Positions 1 through 6,894 of a stretch of DNA of 9,712 bases are shown piece by piece (position 1 is the first letter of the stretch; every line of letters begins with the position of its first letter). The notes under the pieces were generated by a model that made no database searches, was not told where the DNA came from, and was given only the letters and a program-made list of their open reading frames with translations. The stretch covers positions 1 through 9,712 of the forward strand of contig CAMWQD010000033.1 of assembly GCA_947176325.1 (NCBI GenBank), in the 5' to 3' direction. Origin of the DNA: an uncultured Bacteroidales bacterium. GTDB taxonomy: Bacteria > Bacteroidota > Bacteroidia > Bacteroidales > P3. The translations under genes and the position numbers were made by a program.

Positions 1-3
1 CAT
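1..3 (-). other. Possible start codon of the next minus-strand gene
   Basis: On the minus strand the M16 stop TAA (12-10) is followed by six bases and then ATG at 3-1, the last codon in the window. The tight spacing matches the rest of the cluster, so another cotranscribed gene may begin here, but nothing of its body is present. Confidence 0.3.
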
Positions 4-9
4 TTCGGA

Positions 10-2907
10 TTAGTAGCCGAAGATGTCTTTCGGGGTGAGGACGGTGAGTTCGCCGATGGATTTGAGGTATTGCATATCCACGTCTTTGGGGTTGCCCAAA
101 ACCGCCGTGTTGTATTTCTTACCCTTGATGTATTCTTCCTGATAGGCCTTTACATCGTCCAAGGTAATGTTAAGCGACTTGTTGTAGTAGTATTCCTTCG
201 GGTCGCCCTCGAAGCCCATTTGACGGGCGTAGAGATAGCGGAAGAAAATATTTTCGCGCAAGCAACGGTCGGAACGGTAGCCGTCCAGCACGTTTGTCTT
301 GGCAAGATCGAAAGTCTGCTGCGACATCGGCATATCCTGCGTGATTTCGTCCATGGCTTTCAAGGCTTCTTTCATCTTGTCGGTCTGCGTTCCCACAAAC
401 GCGTGGAAAATGAAATTCTTGTCGGGACGGCTCGGGGTGCCCATATACGCATAGGCGGAGTAGGCCAACGCACGCGCTTCGCGGATTTCTTGGAACACGA
501 TACCGCTCATGCCTCCGCCGAAATACGCGTTATACATATCGGCGGCCACTTCGATGTCCTTGTCGTAGGGTACGCTCACCATAAGGTTCACCACATTGAC
601 CTGCGGAGCCTCGTAGGGAGCGAAGAACACCTTGCCTTCATTTTCGCGATAGGTGAAATTGTAGGCTTCGGGTATGGGAAGGAAGGTTTCGGGCAAAATG
701 TGGTGCGCCACCAGCACCTTGTTCATGGCGCTCAGGCTGCGGGGACCGAAATACATAATCGTATGTTCGTAGTTGCGCAGGTTCTTGAACTTTTCGGTCA
801 ACGTTTCGGGATTCATTTCCATCACCTCCTGGGCCGAAAGCTCGTAGGTGGCCGGGTTCACCGGACCGTAGACGGTGTAGTTGATCAAGTGTTTCAAGTT
901 GGCGTTCTGTTGCTTCTTGCTGTCGTCCAGACCCTTGATGTAGTCCATGGCGAGGTTCGCATAGCGTTCGGGGTCGGCCTTCACAGACGAAAGGATATGT
1001 TCGAACAATTCCACCGAAGCTTCGAAGTTCTTGTCGATACCCGTCAGATATACATACACGCGCTCGTTGGAAGCCACGGTGCGGTAGTCGGCGGCCAACT
1101 TGTAGAGCTCGTTCTGCAATTCTTCGGCGGTGTATTTGTCGGTGCCGAGATAGGGAATGTATTGGAAGGCCAAATCCAGCTCGCGGTCGTTGAACGAACC
1201 CATTTCATACACATAGTAGAGGCTGAACAAGGGGTCGGCATCGTTCTTCTTGTAGAGCAATTCGAGTTTGTTTTCGAACTTGCTCACGGTGAGGTCTTTG
1301 TTGAAGTCTACAAAACGCGGGGTGAGATCGGCCGGACGGGTGTTGCGCACCTCGGTAAGATAGGCGCTGGTGGTGTCGCGGTTAATGGAAAGCGGCGTGA
1401 TTTGCGGTTTCTCGATACGTTCCAGATTGGGCGCACCTTCCAATTTGTAGATGATGGCGTAGTGATTCAGATATTTGTTGGCGAAATCCACCACCTGCTG
1501 TTTGGTAACCTTGCTCAGTCTTTCCAGGCGCGATACCACGTTGGCCCAGTCGTCGTGCTGGTTGAAGGCTTCCATCATCATCATGGCGCGGTTATTGTTG
1601 TTGCGCAGGCTCTGATATTGTTCCACCTCGAAGTTGGCGAGGGTGGCCTTGAGCATCGCTTCGTCGAATTCGCCGTTCTTCAATTTCTCAATCTGTTCGA
1701 GCAGAAGGTCGCGCACTTCTTCCAGCGTCTGTCCCTGACGGGGCATACCCACCAGTTCCATACCGCCGTAGTCGGCAAGCGATATATAGTAAGCGCCGGC
1801 AAACATCACTTTCTGCGCTTGATTGAGGTTCACATCCATCAAGCCGGTCTTGTCGTTGGTCAATACCGTGGCGACGAGTTCGGCAATCGCCATTTCCTCG
1901 TTGCGGGGCGAGGGCAGGGGATAAACCATGGCCAGCATGGCGGGATTGATGCCCACTACCGTGTCGATGATGTTCTCTTCGAGCGGCTTTTCCTCTTCGT
2001 AGGTGAATTCGGGCACTTCCTTAGGCTCCATTTTGCCGAAATACTTGTCGATGATGGCAATGGTCTTGTCGGGGTCGAAATCGCCCGCCATAATCACGGC
2101 CATATTGTTGGGCACATAGTATTGGTCAAAGAAATTCTTGATGTTCGTGATGGAAGGATTCTTGAGCTGTTCGGGCGTGCCGATGACGGTCTGCGTGCCG
2201 TAGGGGTGATGCGGGAAAAGGTTTTCCAGAATTTTGGCGAACACCTGACGCATATCGCTGGCCTTGCCCATGTTGTATTCTTCGTAGACGGTCTCCAATT
2301 CGGTGTGGAACAGACGGATGACGGGGTCTTGGAAGCGGTCGGCCTGAATTTTGGCCCAGTTTTCAATCTGATTGGCGGGAATATCCTCCACGTAGGCCGT
2401 GATGTCGTTGGTGGTGAAGGCGTTGGTGCCTTGTGCGCCGATAGCGGCCATCAACTTATCGTATTCGTTGGGAATGGCGTATTTGGAAGCCACTTGCGAA
2501 ACGCTGTCGATTTCGGCGTAGATGCGGGTACGCTCGGCGGGGTCGGTGGTTTTGCGATAGATTTCGAAAAGTTCCTCGATGCGGTCGAGGTATACTTTCT
2601 CTTCTTCGTAGTTCACCGAACCGAAAGACGAAGTGCCCTTGAACATGAGGTGTTCGAAGTAGTGAGCCAGACCGGTGGTTTCGGCGGGGTCGTTCTTGCC
2701 ACCCGCGTTCACGGCGATGATGGTTTGGATGCGGGGAGCGTCGGGATTCACCGAGAGGTAGACCTTGAGCCCGTTGTTCAAGGTGTAGATACGGGTCTTC
2801 ATGGGGTCTCCGGGAACGGTTTCATACTTGTACTTGTTGCACGAACTGAGCAACAGCAAGGCCGGCAGTGCCAGGAAGCAGAGCAGGCGGAAAACGTTTT
2901 TCTTCAT
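10..2907 (-). CDS. M16 family zinc metallopeptidase lipoprotein (two-domain, pitrilysin/PqqL-like)
   Basis: A 965-residue protein with a lipoprotein signal: a hydrophobic stretch at 6-20, then LSSC with the lipidated Cys at 23, so it should be anchored in the envelope facing the periplasm or outside. The inverted zinc motif HYFEH gives ligands H82 and H86 with catalytic E85. The third ligand is most likely E210 in ELETVYEE, followed by the usual N-terminal peptidase fold. The second, non-catalytic M16 half carries the substrate-binding motif REARALAYS at 809-817. Both halves in one chain is the typical arrangement of about 930-970 residues. The distance from H86 to E210 is about 124 residues, longer than the roughly 77 in pitrilysin, because of a charged helical insert near 99-155. 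By family knowledge it degrades peptides or small proteins; the substrate is unknown. It starts with ATG 21 bp after truB, has no own promoter that I can see, and is probably cotranscribed. It appears complete, with TAA at 12-10. Confidence 0.95.
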   Translation of the reverse strand: MKKNVFRLLCFLALPALLLLSSCNKYKYETVPGDPMKTRIYTLNNGLKVYLSVNPDAPRIQTIIAVNAGGKNDPAETTGLAHYFEHLMFKGTSSFGSVNYEEEKVYLDRIEELFEIYRKTTDPAERTRIYAEIDSVSQVASKYAIPNEYDKLMAAIGAQGTNAFTTNDITAYVEDIPANQIENWAKIQADRFQDPVIRLFHTELETVYEEYNMGKASDMRQVFAKILENLFPHHPYGTQTVIGTPEQLKNPSITNIKNFFDQYYVPNNMAVIMAGDFDPDKTIAIIDKYFGKMEPKEVPEFTYEEEKPLEENIIDTVVGINPAMLAMVYPLPSPRNEEMAIAELVATVLTNDKTGLMDVNLNQAQKVMFAGAYYISLADYGGMELVGMPRQGQTLEEVRDLLLEQIEKLKNGEFDEAMLKATLANFEVEQYQSLRNNNNRAMMMMEAFNQHDDWANVVSRLERLSKVTKQQVVDFANKYLNHYAIIYKLEGAPNLERIEKPQITPLSINRDTTSAYLTEVRNTRPADLTPRFVDFNKDLTVSKFENKLELLYKKNDADPLFSLYYVYEMGSFNDRELDLAFQYIPYLGTDKYTAEELQNELYKLAADYRTVASNERVYVYLTGIDKNFEASVELFEHILSSVKADPERYANLAMDYIKGLDDSKKQQNANLKHLINYTVYGPVNPATYELSAQEVMEMNPETLTEKFKNLRNYEHTIMYFGPRSLSAMNKVLVAHHILPETFLPIPEAYNFTYRENEGKVFFAPYEAPQVNVVNLMVSVPYDKDIEVAADMYNAYFGGGMSGIVFQEIREARALAYSAYAYMGTPSRPDKNFIFHAFVGTQTDKMKEALKAMDEITQDMPMSQQTFDLAKTNVLDGYRSDRCLRENIFFRYLYARQMGFEGDPKEYYYNKSLNITLDDVKAYQEEYIKGKKYNTAVLGNPKDVDMQYLKSIGELTVLTPKDIFGY

Positions 2908-2928
2908 ATTAATAAAAGTTTAATTTAT

Positions 2929-3660
2929 TTACTTTGAAAGTGGAGCGGTCTCGTCGTTTGGACGGGACAAACGGCTAATATACAAAAAATCGTCCACAGA
3001 TTGCGCGTCCTGCACGCGGAAATTCCCGATTCGGGTGCGGCGCAGCGCCGAGAGATAGGCTCCGCAACCCAGATAGTCGCCGAAATCGCGGGCCAGGGAG
3101 CGGATATAGGTGCCTTTGCCGCATACCACCCTGAAATCCACTTCGGGCAGAGCGATGCGGGTGAGTTCGAACACTTCGATATGGATATTCTTGGCCTCCA
3201 GTTCCAATTCCTTGTCGGCACGGGCAAACTGATAGGCCCGCTTGCCGTCCACCTTCACGGCAGAGAACACCGGGGGCACCTGTTGTATGTCGCCGGTAAA
3301 GTGCCGGGCGGCGGCCAGCAACTGTTCCTCCGAAATACCTTCGTACGCGCCGCCCGGTTCGGGCTCGGTCTCCAAGTCGCAACTCTTGGTGCGCGCACCC
3401 AAAACCAAGGTTCCCGTATATTCCTTTTCTTTGGCTTGAAATTCCTCGATACGTTTGGTGAACTTTCCCGTGCACACAATCAGCAGGCCCGTGGCAAGAG
3501 GGTCGAGCGTGCCCGCGTGTCCCGTCTTTACCTTGCGCCCCGTCTGATGCCGCGCCCAATTCCGCAAGCGGCTCACCACATTGAACGAAGTCCATGTGAG
3601 AGGCTTGTCAACCAAGAACACTTGTCCGGCTTCGAGAGGGTGGAGGGCTTGTTCGGTCAC
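2929..3660 (-). CDS. truB: tRNA pseudouridine(55) synthase TruB
   Basis: A 243-residue cytoplasmic enzyme that isomerises U55 to pseudouridine in the T-loop of tRNAs. Visible family motifs are VDKPLTWTSFNVV (18-30), GHAGTLDPLATGLL with the catalytic D53, the conserved Y81 before LVLGARTKS, PPVFSAVKVDGKRAYQFAR, and GKGTYIRSLARDFGDYLG followed by LRRTRIGNF. The segment TKSCD replaces the more usual TDTxD, a difference outside the catalytic Asp. The protein ends soon after the catalytic domain and lacks the C-terminal PUA domain of the E. coli enzyme, as is common in Bacteroidota. The start is GTG at 3660-3658: the lpxD stop TAG sits in the same frame only one codon upstream, so no upstream ATG is possible, and no Met lies between the GTG and the first motif. 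It is 3 bp from lpxD and almost certainly cotranscribed with it. Confidence 0.97.
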   Translation of the reverse strand: MTEQALHPLEAGQVFLVDKPLTWTSFNVVSRLRNWARHQTGRKVKTGHAGTLDPLATGLLIVCTGKFTKRIEEFQAKEKEYTGTLVLGARTKSCDLETEPEPGGAYEGISEEQLLAAARHFTGDIQQVPPVFSAVKVDGKRAYQFARADKELELEAKNIHIEVFELTRIALPEVDFRVVCGKGTYIRSLARDFGDYLGCGAYLSALRRTRIGNFRVQDAQSVDDFLYISRLSRPNDETAPLSK

Positions 3661-3663
3661 GGT

Positions 3664-4707
3664 CTACGCCTTGTTCTTCAGTTCGTTCAATTCTTTTTCC
3701 ACCGTCTTGAGCCGTTCCACGAGCGAATCGAAGTTCTTGAAGTGAATCGTGGCGCGGATAAACGTGGAGGGGTCGATGGGCGGCGTACCCAGCCATGTGG
3801 AGTTTTCCTTGCGGATGGAACCGGGAGCGCCCGATTGCGCACCCAATTTCACGCCGTTGGCGATGACACTGTGGCCGGCGATGCCCACCTGGCCGCCGAA
3901 CATACAGTTGTCGCCCACCTTGGTGGAGCCGGCGATGCCCACTTGCGAAGCCATTACCGTATTCTTTCCCACCACCACATTGTGGCCTATCTGAATGAGG
4001 TTGTCGAGCTTGGTGCCTTCCTTGATTACCGTGGAGCCCATGGTAGCCTTGTCCACGCAGGTGTTGGCGCCGATTTCCACATTGTCTTCGAGCACCACGT
4101 TGCCGATTTGCGGGATTTTCTCGTAGCTGCCGTTGTTGGGCGCGAAGCCGAAGCCGTCGGCACCTATCACCGCTCCCGCCTGCAGAATACAACTCCTGCC
4201 GATTTGCGAGAACGAATAAATCTTGACTCCGGGATAGAGAATGCAGTTTTCCTTGAGGCGGGCATGGCTTCCCACATAGCATTGCGGGTAGATCTTGCAG
4301 CCGTCGCCTATTTCGGCACCTTCGGCAATCACCGCGAATTCACCTATATACACGTCTTTTCCGATTTTGGCATCGGGAGCGATGTAGGCCAGGGGAGACA
4401 CCCCCGGTTTGGGCGTGGTGTATTCGTTGTAGAAAGCCAGAAGTTTGGCAAAGGATTCGTAGGAGTTGCCCACACGGATCAAGGCCGCCTTTACAGGCTG
4501 TTCGGGCGTGAAATCGTTGTTTACGATTACCGCCGAGGCCTGTGTTTCATAGATATAGGGCGTGTACTTGGGGTTGGCGAGAAACGTGAGTCCTCCGGGG
4601 TGGCCCTCCTCGATTTTGCAGAGCGTGTATACCTGCGTGTCGGGTTGGCCGCCCTCGAGTTTGCCGCCTACGATTCCGGCGATTTGTTCAAGGGTGAAAC
4701 TGAGCAT
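3664..4707 (-). CDS. lpxD: UDP-3-O-acylglucosamine N-acyltransferase LpxD
   Basis: A 347-residue enzyme of lipid A synthesis that transfers a hydroxyacyl chain from acyl-ACP to the amine of UDP-3-O-acyl-glucosamine in the cytoplasm. The N-terminal uridine-binding domain (1-105) has the typical GLTFLANPKY and ASAVIV segments. From about 106 to 300 the chain is a left-handed beta helix of hexapeptide repeats (IGKDVY, IGEFAV, IGDGCK and so on), followed by a C-terminal helix (316-347). The catalytic base is H242 in LIQIGHNVVVG, matching E. coli H239, and H279 in GIAGHS matches the second conserved His. GADGFGFAP at 182-190 is also family-typical. Length matches the family (about 340-350). The ATG at 4707 lies 21 bp after the upstream small secreted-protein gene. 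The neighbours are not other lipid A genes such as lpxC-fabZ or lpxA, which often cluster with lpxD elsewhere. It ends in TAG directly ahead of truB. Confidence 0.97.
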   Translation of the reverse strand: MLSFTLEQIAGIVGGKLEGGQPDTQVYTLCKIEEGHPGGLTFLANPKYTPYIYETQASAVIVNNDFTPEQPVKAALIRVGNSYESFAKLLAFYNEYTTPKPGVSPLAYIAPDAKIGKDVYIGEFAVIAEGAEIGDGCKIYPQCYVGSHARLKENCILYPGVKIYSFSQIGRSCILQAGAVIGADGFGFAPNNGSYEKIPQIGNVVLEDNVEIGANTCVDKATMGSTVIKEGTKLDNLIQIGHNVVVGKNTVMASQVGIAGSTKVGDNCMFGGQVGIAGHSVIANGVKLGAQSGAPGSIRKENSTWLGTPPIDPSTFIRATIHFKNFDSLVERLKTVEKELNELKNKA

Positions 4708-4728
4708 GATAAACGGTGTTTGGAATGA

Positions 4729-5226
4729 CTAAAAACCGCGGACGGTTTTGTCGACGGGCGTTTCTTTCAGAAAATCGTTCTTGACCGAGAACATAAGGTC
4801 GCGGTAAACGGCTTTCTTGCCCTTTCCTTTCTGCACCACGGCGCGGTAGCCTTTCTCGCGGTTGCAGTGTTCGTAATACATTTCCACGATTTTGAACCCG
4901 GGAGCCAAGGTGTCGATGATGTGTCTGATCTTGACGGGATAATAGGCTTCGGGAATCTGCGTCTTGTTGCAATAGAAAGAATTGTTGCGGAAAACAATCT
5001 GCTTTTTGTCGCCGTTGAGTTCGTAGGCTCCCAATACGTATACGTCGTTGTCGTCTTCCACTTGAACCCATGCCACTTTCGCGTCTTTGGAGATTTGCGC
5101 GTTGAAATACTTGAGGCAGGCATCGGGGGCAGTTTCCAATTTAACTTCCTGCACGGGTTTCTGTGCGAAACCGAACGAAAGCGTGGCCGCGAGGGCCGAA
5201 ACGGCAAAAAAAACTTTTCTATTCAT
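4729..5226 (-). CDS. Small secreted protein, probable PepSY-like domain
   Basis: A 165-residue protein with a type I signal peptide: MNRK, a hydrophobic core at 5-20, and a likely cut after GFA at about residue 21, before QKPV. There is no Cys at the cleavage site, so it should be soluble in the periplasm or secreted rather than a lipoprotein. The mature part has an alternating pattern resembling PepSY-like proteins of Bacteroidota: a short amphipathic helix (APDACLKYFNAQ), then WVQVEDDNDVYVLGAYELNG, a turn, IVFRNNSFY, then a second helix-strand unit around YYPVKIRHIIDTL and GYRAVVQKGKGKKAVYRDLMF. This assignment is by pattern only; no catalytic motif is visible and the exact function is unknown. 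It sits 21 bp upstream of lpxD and 63 bp after the efflux channel gene. Its leader on the coding strand has no T for 35 nt before the ATG, which suits unstructured initiation. It could be an envelope protein with another fold. Confidence 0.75.
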   Translation of the reverse strand: MNRKVFFAVSALAATLSFGFAQKPVQEVKLETAPDACLKYFNAQISKDAKVAWVQVEDDNDVYVLGAYELNGDKKQIVFRNNSFYCNKTQIPEAYYPVKIRHIIDTLAPGFKIVEMYYEHCNREKGYRAVVQKGKGKKAVYRDLMFSVKNDFLKETPVDKTVRGF

Positions 5227-5259
5227 GGTTTGTGTCTTTTTTTCGTGGTTTTGGGGGTG

Positions 5260-5267
5260 CGAATATA
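5260..5267 (-). promoter_or_regulatory. Possible -7 box ahead of the secreted protein-lpxD-truB-M16 group
   Basis: TATATTCG on the minus strand matches the TAnnTTTG consensus at all but one fixed position. It sits in the 63-bp gap 5227-5289, the widest between genes here. The upstream TTTG is only 14 nt away, too close for a normal -33 element. A start near 5254 would give a leader of about 28 nt that is entirely free of U (no T on the coding strand from 5261 to 5227), rich in A and C. No terminator hairpin for the preceding efflux gene is visible in this gap, so read-through is also likely. Confidence 0.3.
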
Positions 5268-5289
5268 CGGTTTTATTTCCGCAAATCCT

Positions 5290-6894
5290 TTATTCTTTTG
5301 GCTTCTTTGTTTCTTTCGGCTCCAAGTCCGCCTTGATTTTTTTGCCGTTTCGGCGGGTGATGTCTTCACCCACCGCCCGCCGGTATTCCCGGCGGGCGGT
5401 CTCCTCGCGGCTCAGTCCCTCCTGTGCGTTGAACGTGGAGTCGCTCAGCTTCTCTTCCACCAATTTTTCCTGTTTCTTCAACTGCTTCTTCGAGAGGGCT
5501 TCCTGCGGAAATTCCTCGCTCCACCCACCGCCGAAGGCCATATAGAGGTTTATCAAGGCCAGATACTGATTGCACAGACTCTGCGCAAGTTGCTGTTGCA
5601 CACTAAAAAGCTTGCGGCGCGAGTCCAGCACGTCCATATAGTCGAGGCCACCGTTCATGTATTGTTTCTGCGCCAGCCCCACATACTCCTGCGTGGCGTT
5701 CTGCAAATCGAGCAGGAGCAAACTTGCTTCGGCAGTCTTGACATACGAAACCATGGCGTCGCTCGCTTCCTTGAACACTTCCAACACCTTATGTTCGTAG
5801 GAGGCTCTTTCCTGCAAATAAGACTCCAAGGAGGCCTTGTAGCGGTGATGTTTCTTTCCGAATGCGAAAATCGCATTCACCAAATACCCGCTTGCGTAGA
5901 GATAGGGCGAAACGAACAGATCCTTTATCGGGTCGCCTTCAAAACCGCCCTGCCACGAGAGCGAAAGGGACGGAAAACGGTCGGCGAACATAAAACCCGC
6001 CTGCGCCTTGCTCGCCGCCAGCTCCGCCCGCGCCTGCCTTACGTCGGGTCTGCGCAGGAGCAGTTCGGAGGGCAGGCCGTTGGGCATCTGATTGAGAAAA
6101 TTCTGCGAGAAGGTGAGGGTGTCGTCGCGATCCACCCTCGAGGGTAATTCGCCCGCCAGCAGAGAAATCTGATTTTCCTTGAGGGCGATGAGTTTTTCGT
6201 ATTGCGGAATCTGCACGGTGGATGCCTTATACTCCACCACCGCCTGCCGATAGGCCGTTTCCTTGAACAAGCCCGTCTTATAGCGCAATTCGGCTTTCTC
6301 CATGCTCTCGCGCCATGTTTCCATGGTCTTCTTCACCAACTCCAACTGACGGTCTAAGGCAATGAGTTCGAAATAGGCGGTCGACACTTCGGCAATCAGA
6401 TGCATCTGCAAGGTTCGCTGTCCCTCCACGGAGGCCAGGAATTCCTCTTCGGCCTGTCTGGAAGCCCACGTCTCCGCGCCGAAAAGATTATATCGCCATG
6501 AAAAGCGGCCTTTGAACTCCGTCACGTTTTCTATGTCCCAAGGTTCGTTGCGTCCGTGTTGCCTTTCATCATGATTCCCCAACGTAAGGTCTATTTCGGG
6601 CAGATGATCGTCGAGGGCGCTGTGCATGTTGTAGCGCATCTGACGGATTTTCGACACGGCCACGTGCATATCCCTGTTGTTGGTGAGGGTTTTTTGAATG
6701 AGGTTGCGCAGAATGGTGTCGGCATAGACGTTCCACCACCGCATGTCGGCCGAGGCCAGCGAATCGAGCCGGGACTGATAGGGGGATATTTTTTCGGGCA
6801 ACGGTACCTCGGGCGAGGGACAGTATTTGTCCATCGAACAGGCCGTCGTCAAGACCGCCACGAGCACCGTTGCAGGAAAGAGTCTATTCCGCAT
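5290..6894 (-). CDS. Outer-membrane efflux lipoprotein (NodT/TolC family channel) with charged C-terminal tail
   Basis: A 534-residue outer-membrane factor of a tripartite efflux system. The lipobox LTTAC puts the lipidated Cys at 19. Two TolC-like repeats follow. The first contains WWNVYADTILRNLIQKTLTNNRD and a long helical hairpin ending in YRQAVVEYKAS. The second has the signature LPSELLLRRPDVRQAR (274-289), FPSLSLSWQGGF, a long helix, and the closing stretch LINLYMAFGGGW (448-459 region). Family members usually end shortly after that GGGW; here a further 76 residues follow, rich in Lys, Glu and Arg and ending ETKKPKE, probably in the periplasm. The ATG lies inside the end of the adaptor gene (11-bp overlap), which implies translational coupling and a shared system. 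No inner-membrane pump gene is adjacent. The tail also carries strong inverted repeats described separately. Substrate specificity cannot be read from the sequence. Confidence 0.95.
   Translation of the reverse strand: MRNRLFPATVLVAVLTTACSMDKYCPSPEVPLPEKISPYQSRLDSLASADMRWWNVYADTILRNLIQKTLTNNRDMHVAVSKIRQMRYNMHSALDDHLPEIDLTLGNHDERQHGRNEPWDIENVTEFKGRFSWRYNLFGAETWASRQAEEEFLASVEGQRTLQMHLIAEVSTAYFELIALDRQLELVKKTMETWRESMEKAELRYKTGLFKETAYRQAVVEYKASTVQIPQYEKLIALKENQISLLAGELPSRVDRDDTLTFSQNFLNQMPNGLPSELLLRRPDVRQARAELAASKAQAGFMFADRFPSLSLSWQGGFEGDPIKDLFVSPYLYASGYLVNAIFAFGKKHHRYKASLESYLQERASYEHKVLEVFKEASDAMVSYVKTAEASLLLLDLQNATQEYVGLAQKQYMNGGLDYMDVLDSRRKLFSVQQQLAQSLCNQYLALINLYMAFGGGWSEEFPQEALSKKQLKKQEKLVEEKLSDSTFNAQEGLSREETARREYRRAVGEDITRRNGKKIKADLEPKETKKPKE
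5344..5400 (-). repeat. Three abutting inverted repeats within the 3' end of the efflux channel gene
   Basis: Three hairpin-forming repeats lie end to end with no bases between them. At 5372-5400 there is a perfect 12-bp stem (ACCGCCCGCCGG with its complement) around a 5-nt loop. At 5355-5371 there is a 6-bp stem (GGGTGA/TCACCC) with a 5-nt loop. At 5344-5354 there is a 4-bp stem (GCCG/CGGC) with a 3-nt loop. On the mRNA strand they are followed by a run of A, not U, so they are not a normal intrinsic terminator. They encode residues about 499-517, including the near-palindromic peptide ARREYRRA, in the charged tail of the protein. Confidence 0.85.

Noticed and set aside
2908..2928. Promoter in the AT-rich 21-bp gap before the M16 gene
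   Set aside because: No TAnnTTTG box is present in the gap or just upstream; the AT richness is enough for translation initiation but does not show a promoter.
70..2937. A 955-codon open frame on the plus strand, opposite the M16 gene
   Set aside because: It mirrors the M16 gene, is rich in Val, His and Gly as antisense frames of this base composition are, has no domain that I recognise, and the minus-strand gene has clear catalytic motifs.
3001..4728. A 575-codon plus-strand open frame opposite truB and lpxD
   Set aside because: It spans two well-defined minus-strand genes and their junction, with no recognisable motif; it is an antisense shadow.
5344..5400. Intrinsic terminator in the channel gene
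   Set aside because: The hairpins lie inside the coding frame and are followed on the mRNA by A rather than U; a T tract lies on the opposite side only, so neither direction fits a terminator.
4867..6147. A 426-codon plus-strand open frame opposite the secreted-protein and efflux channel genes
   Set aside because: It crosses the 63-bp intergenic gap and two real genes and shows no family features.
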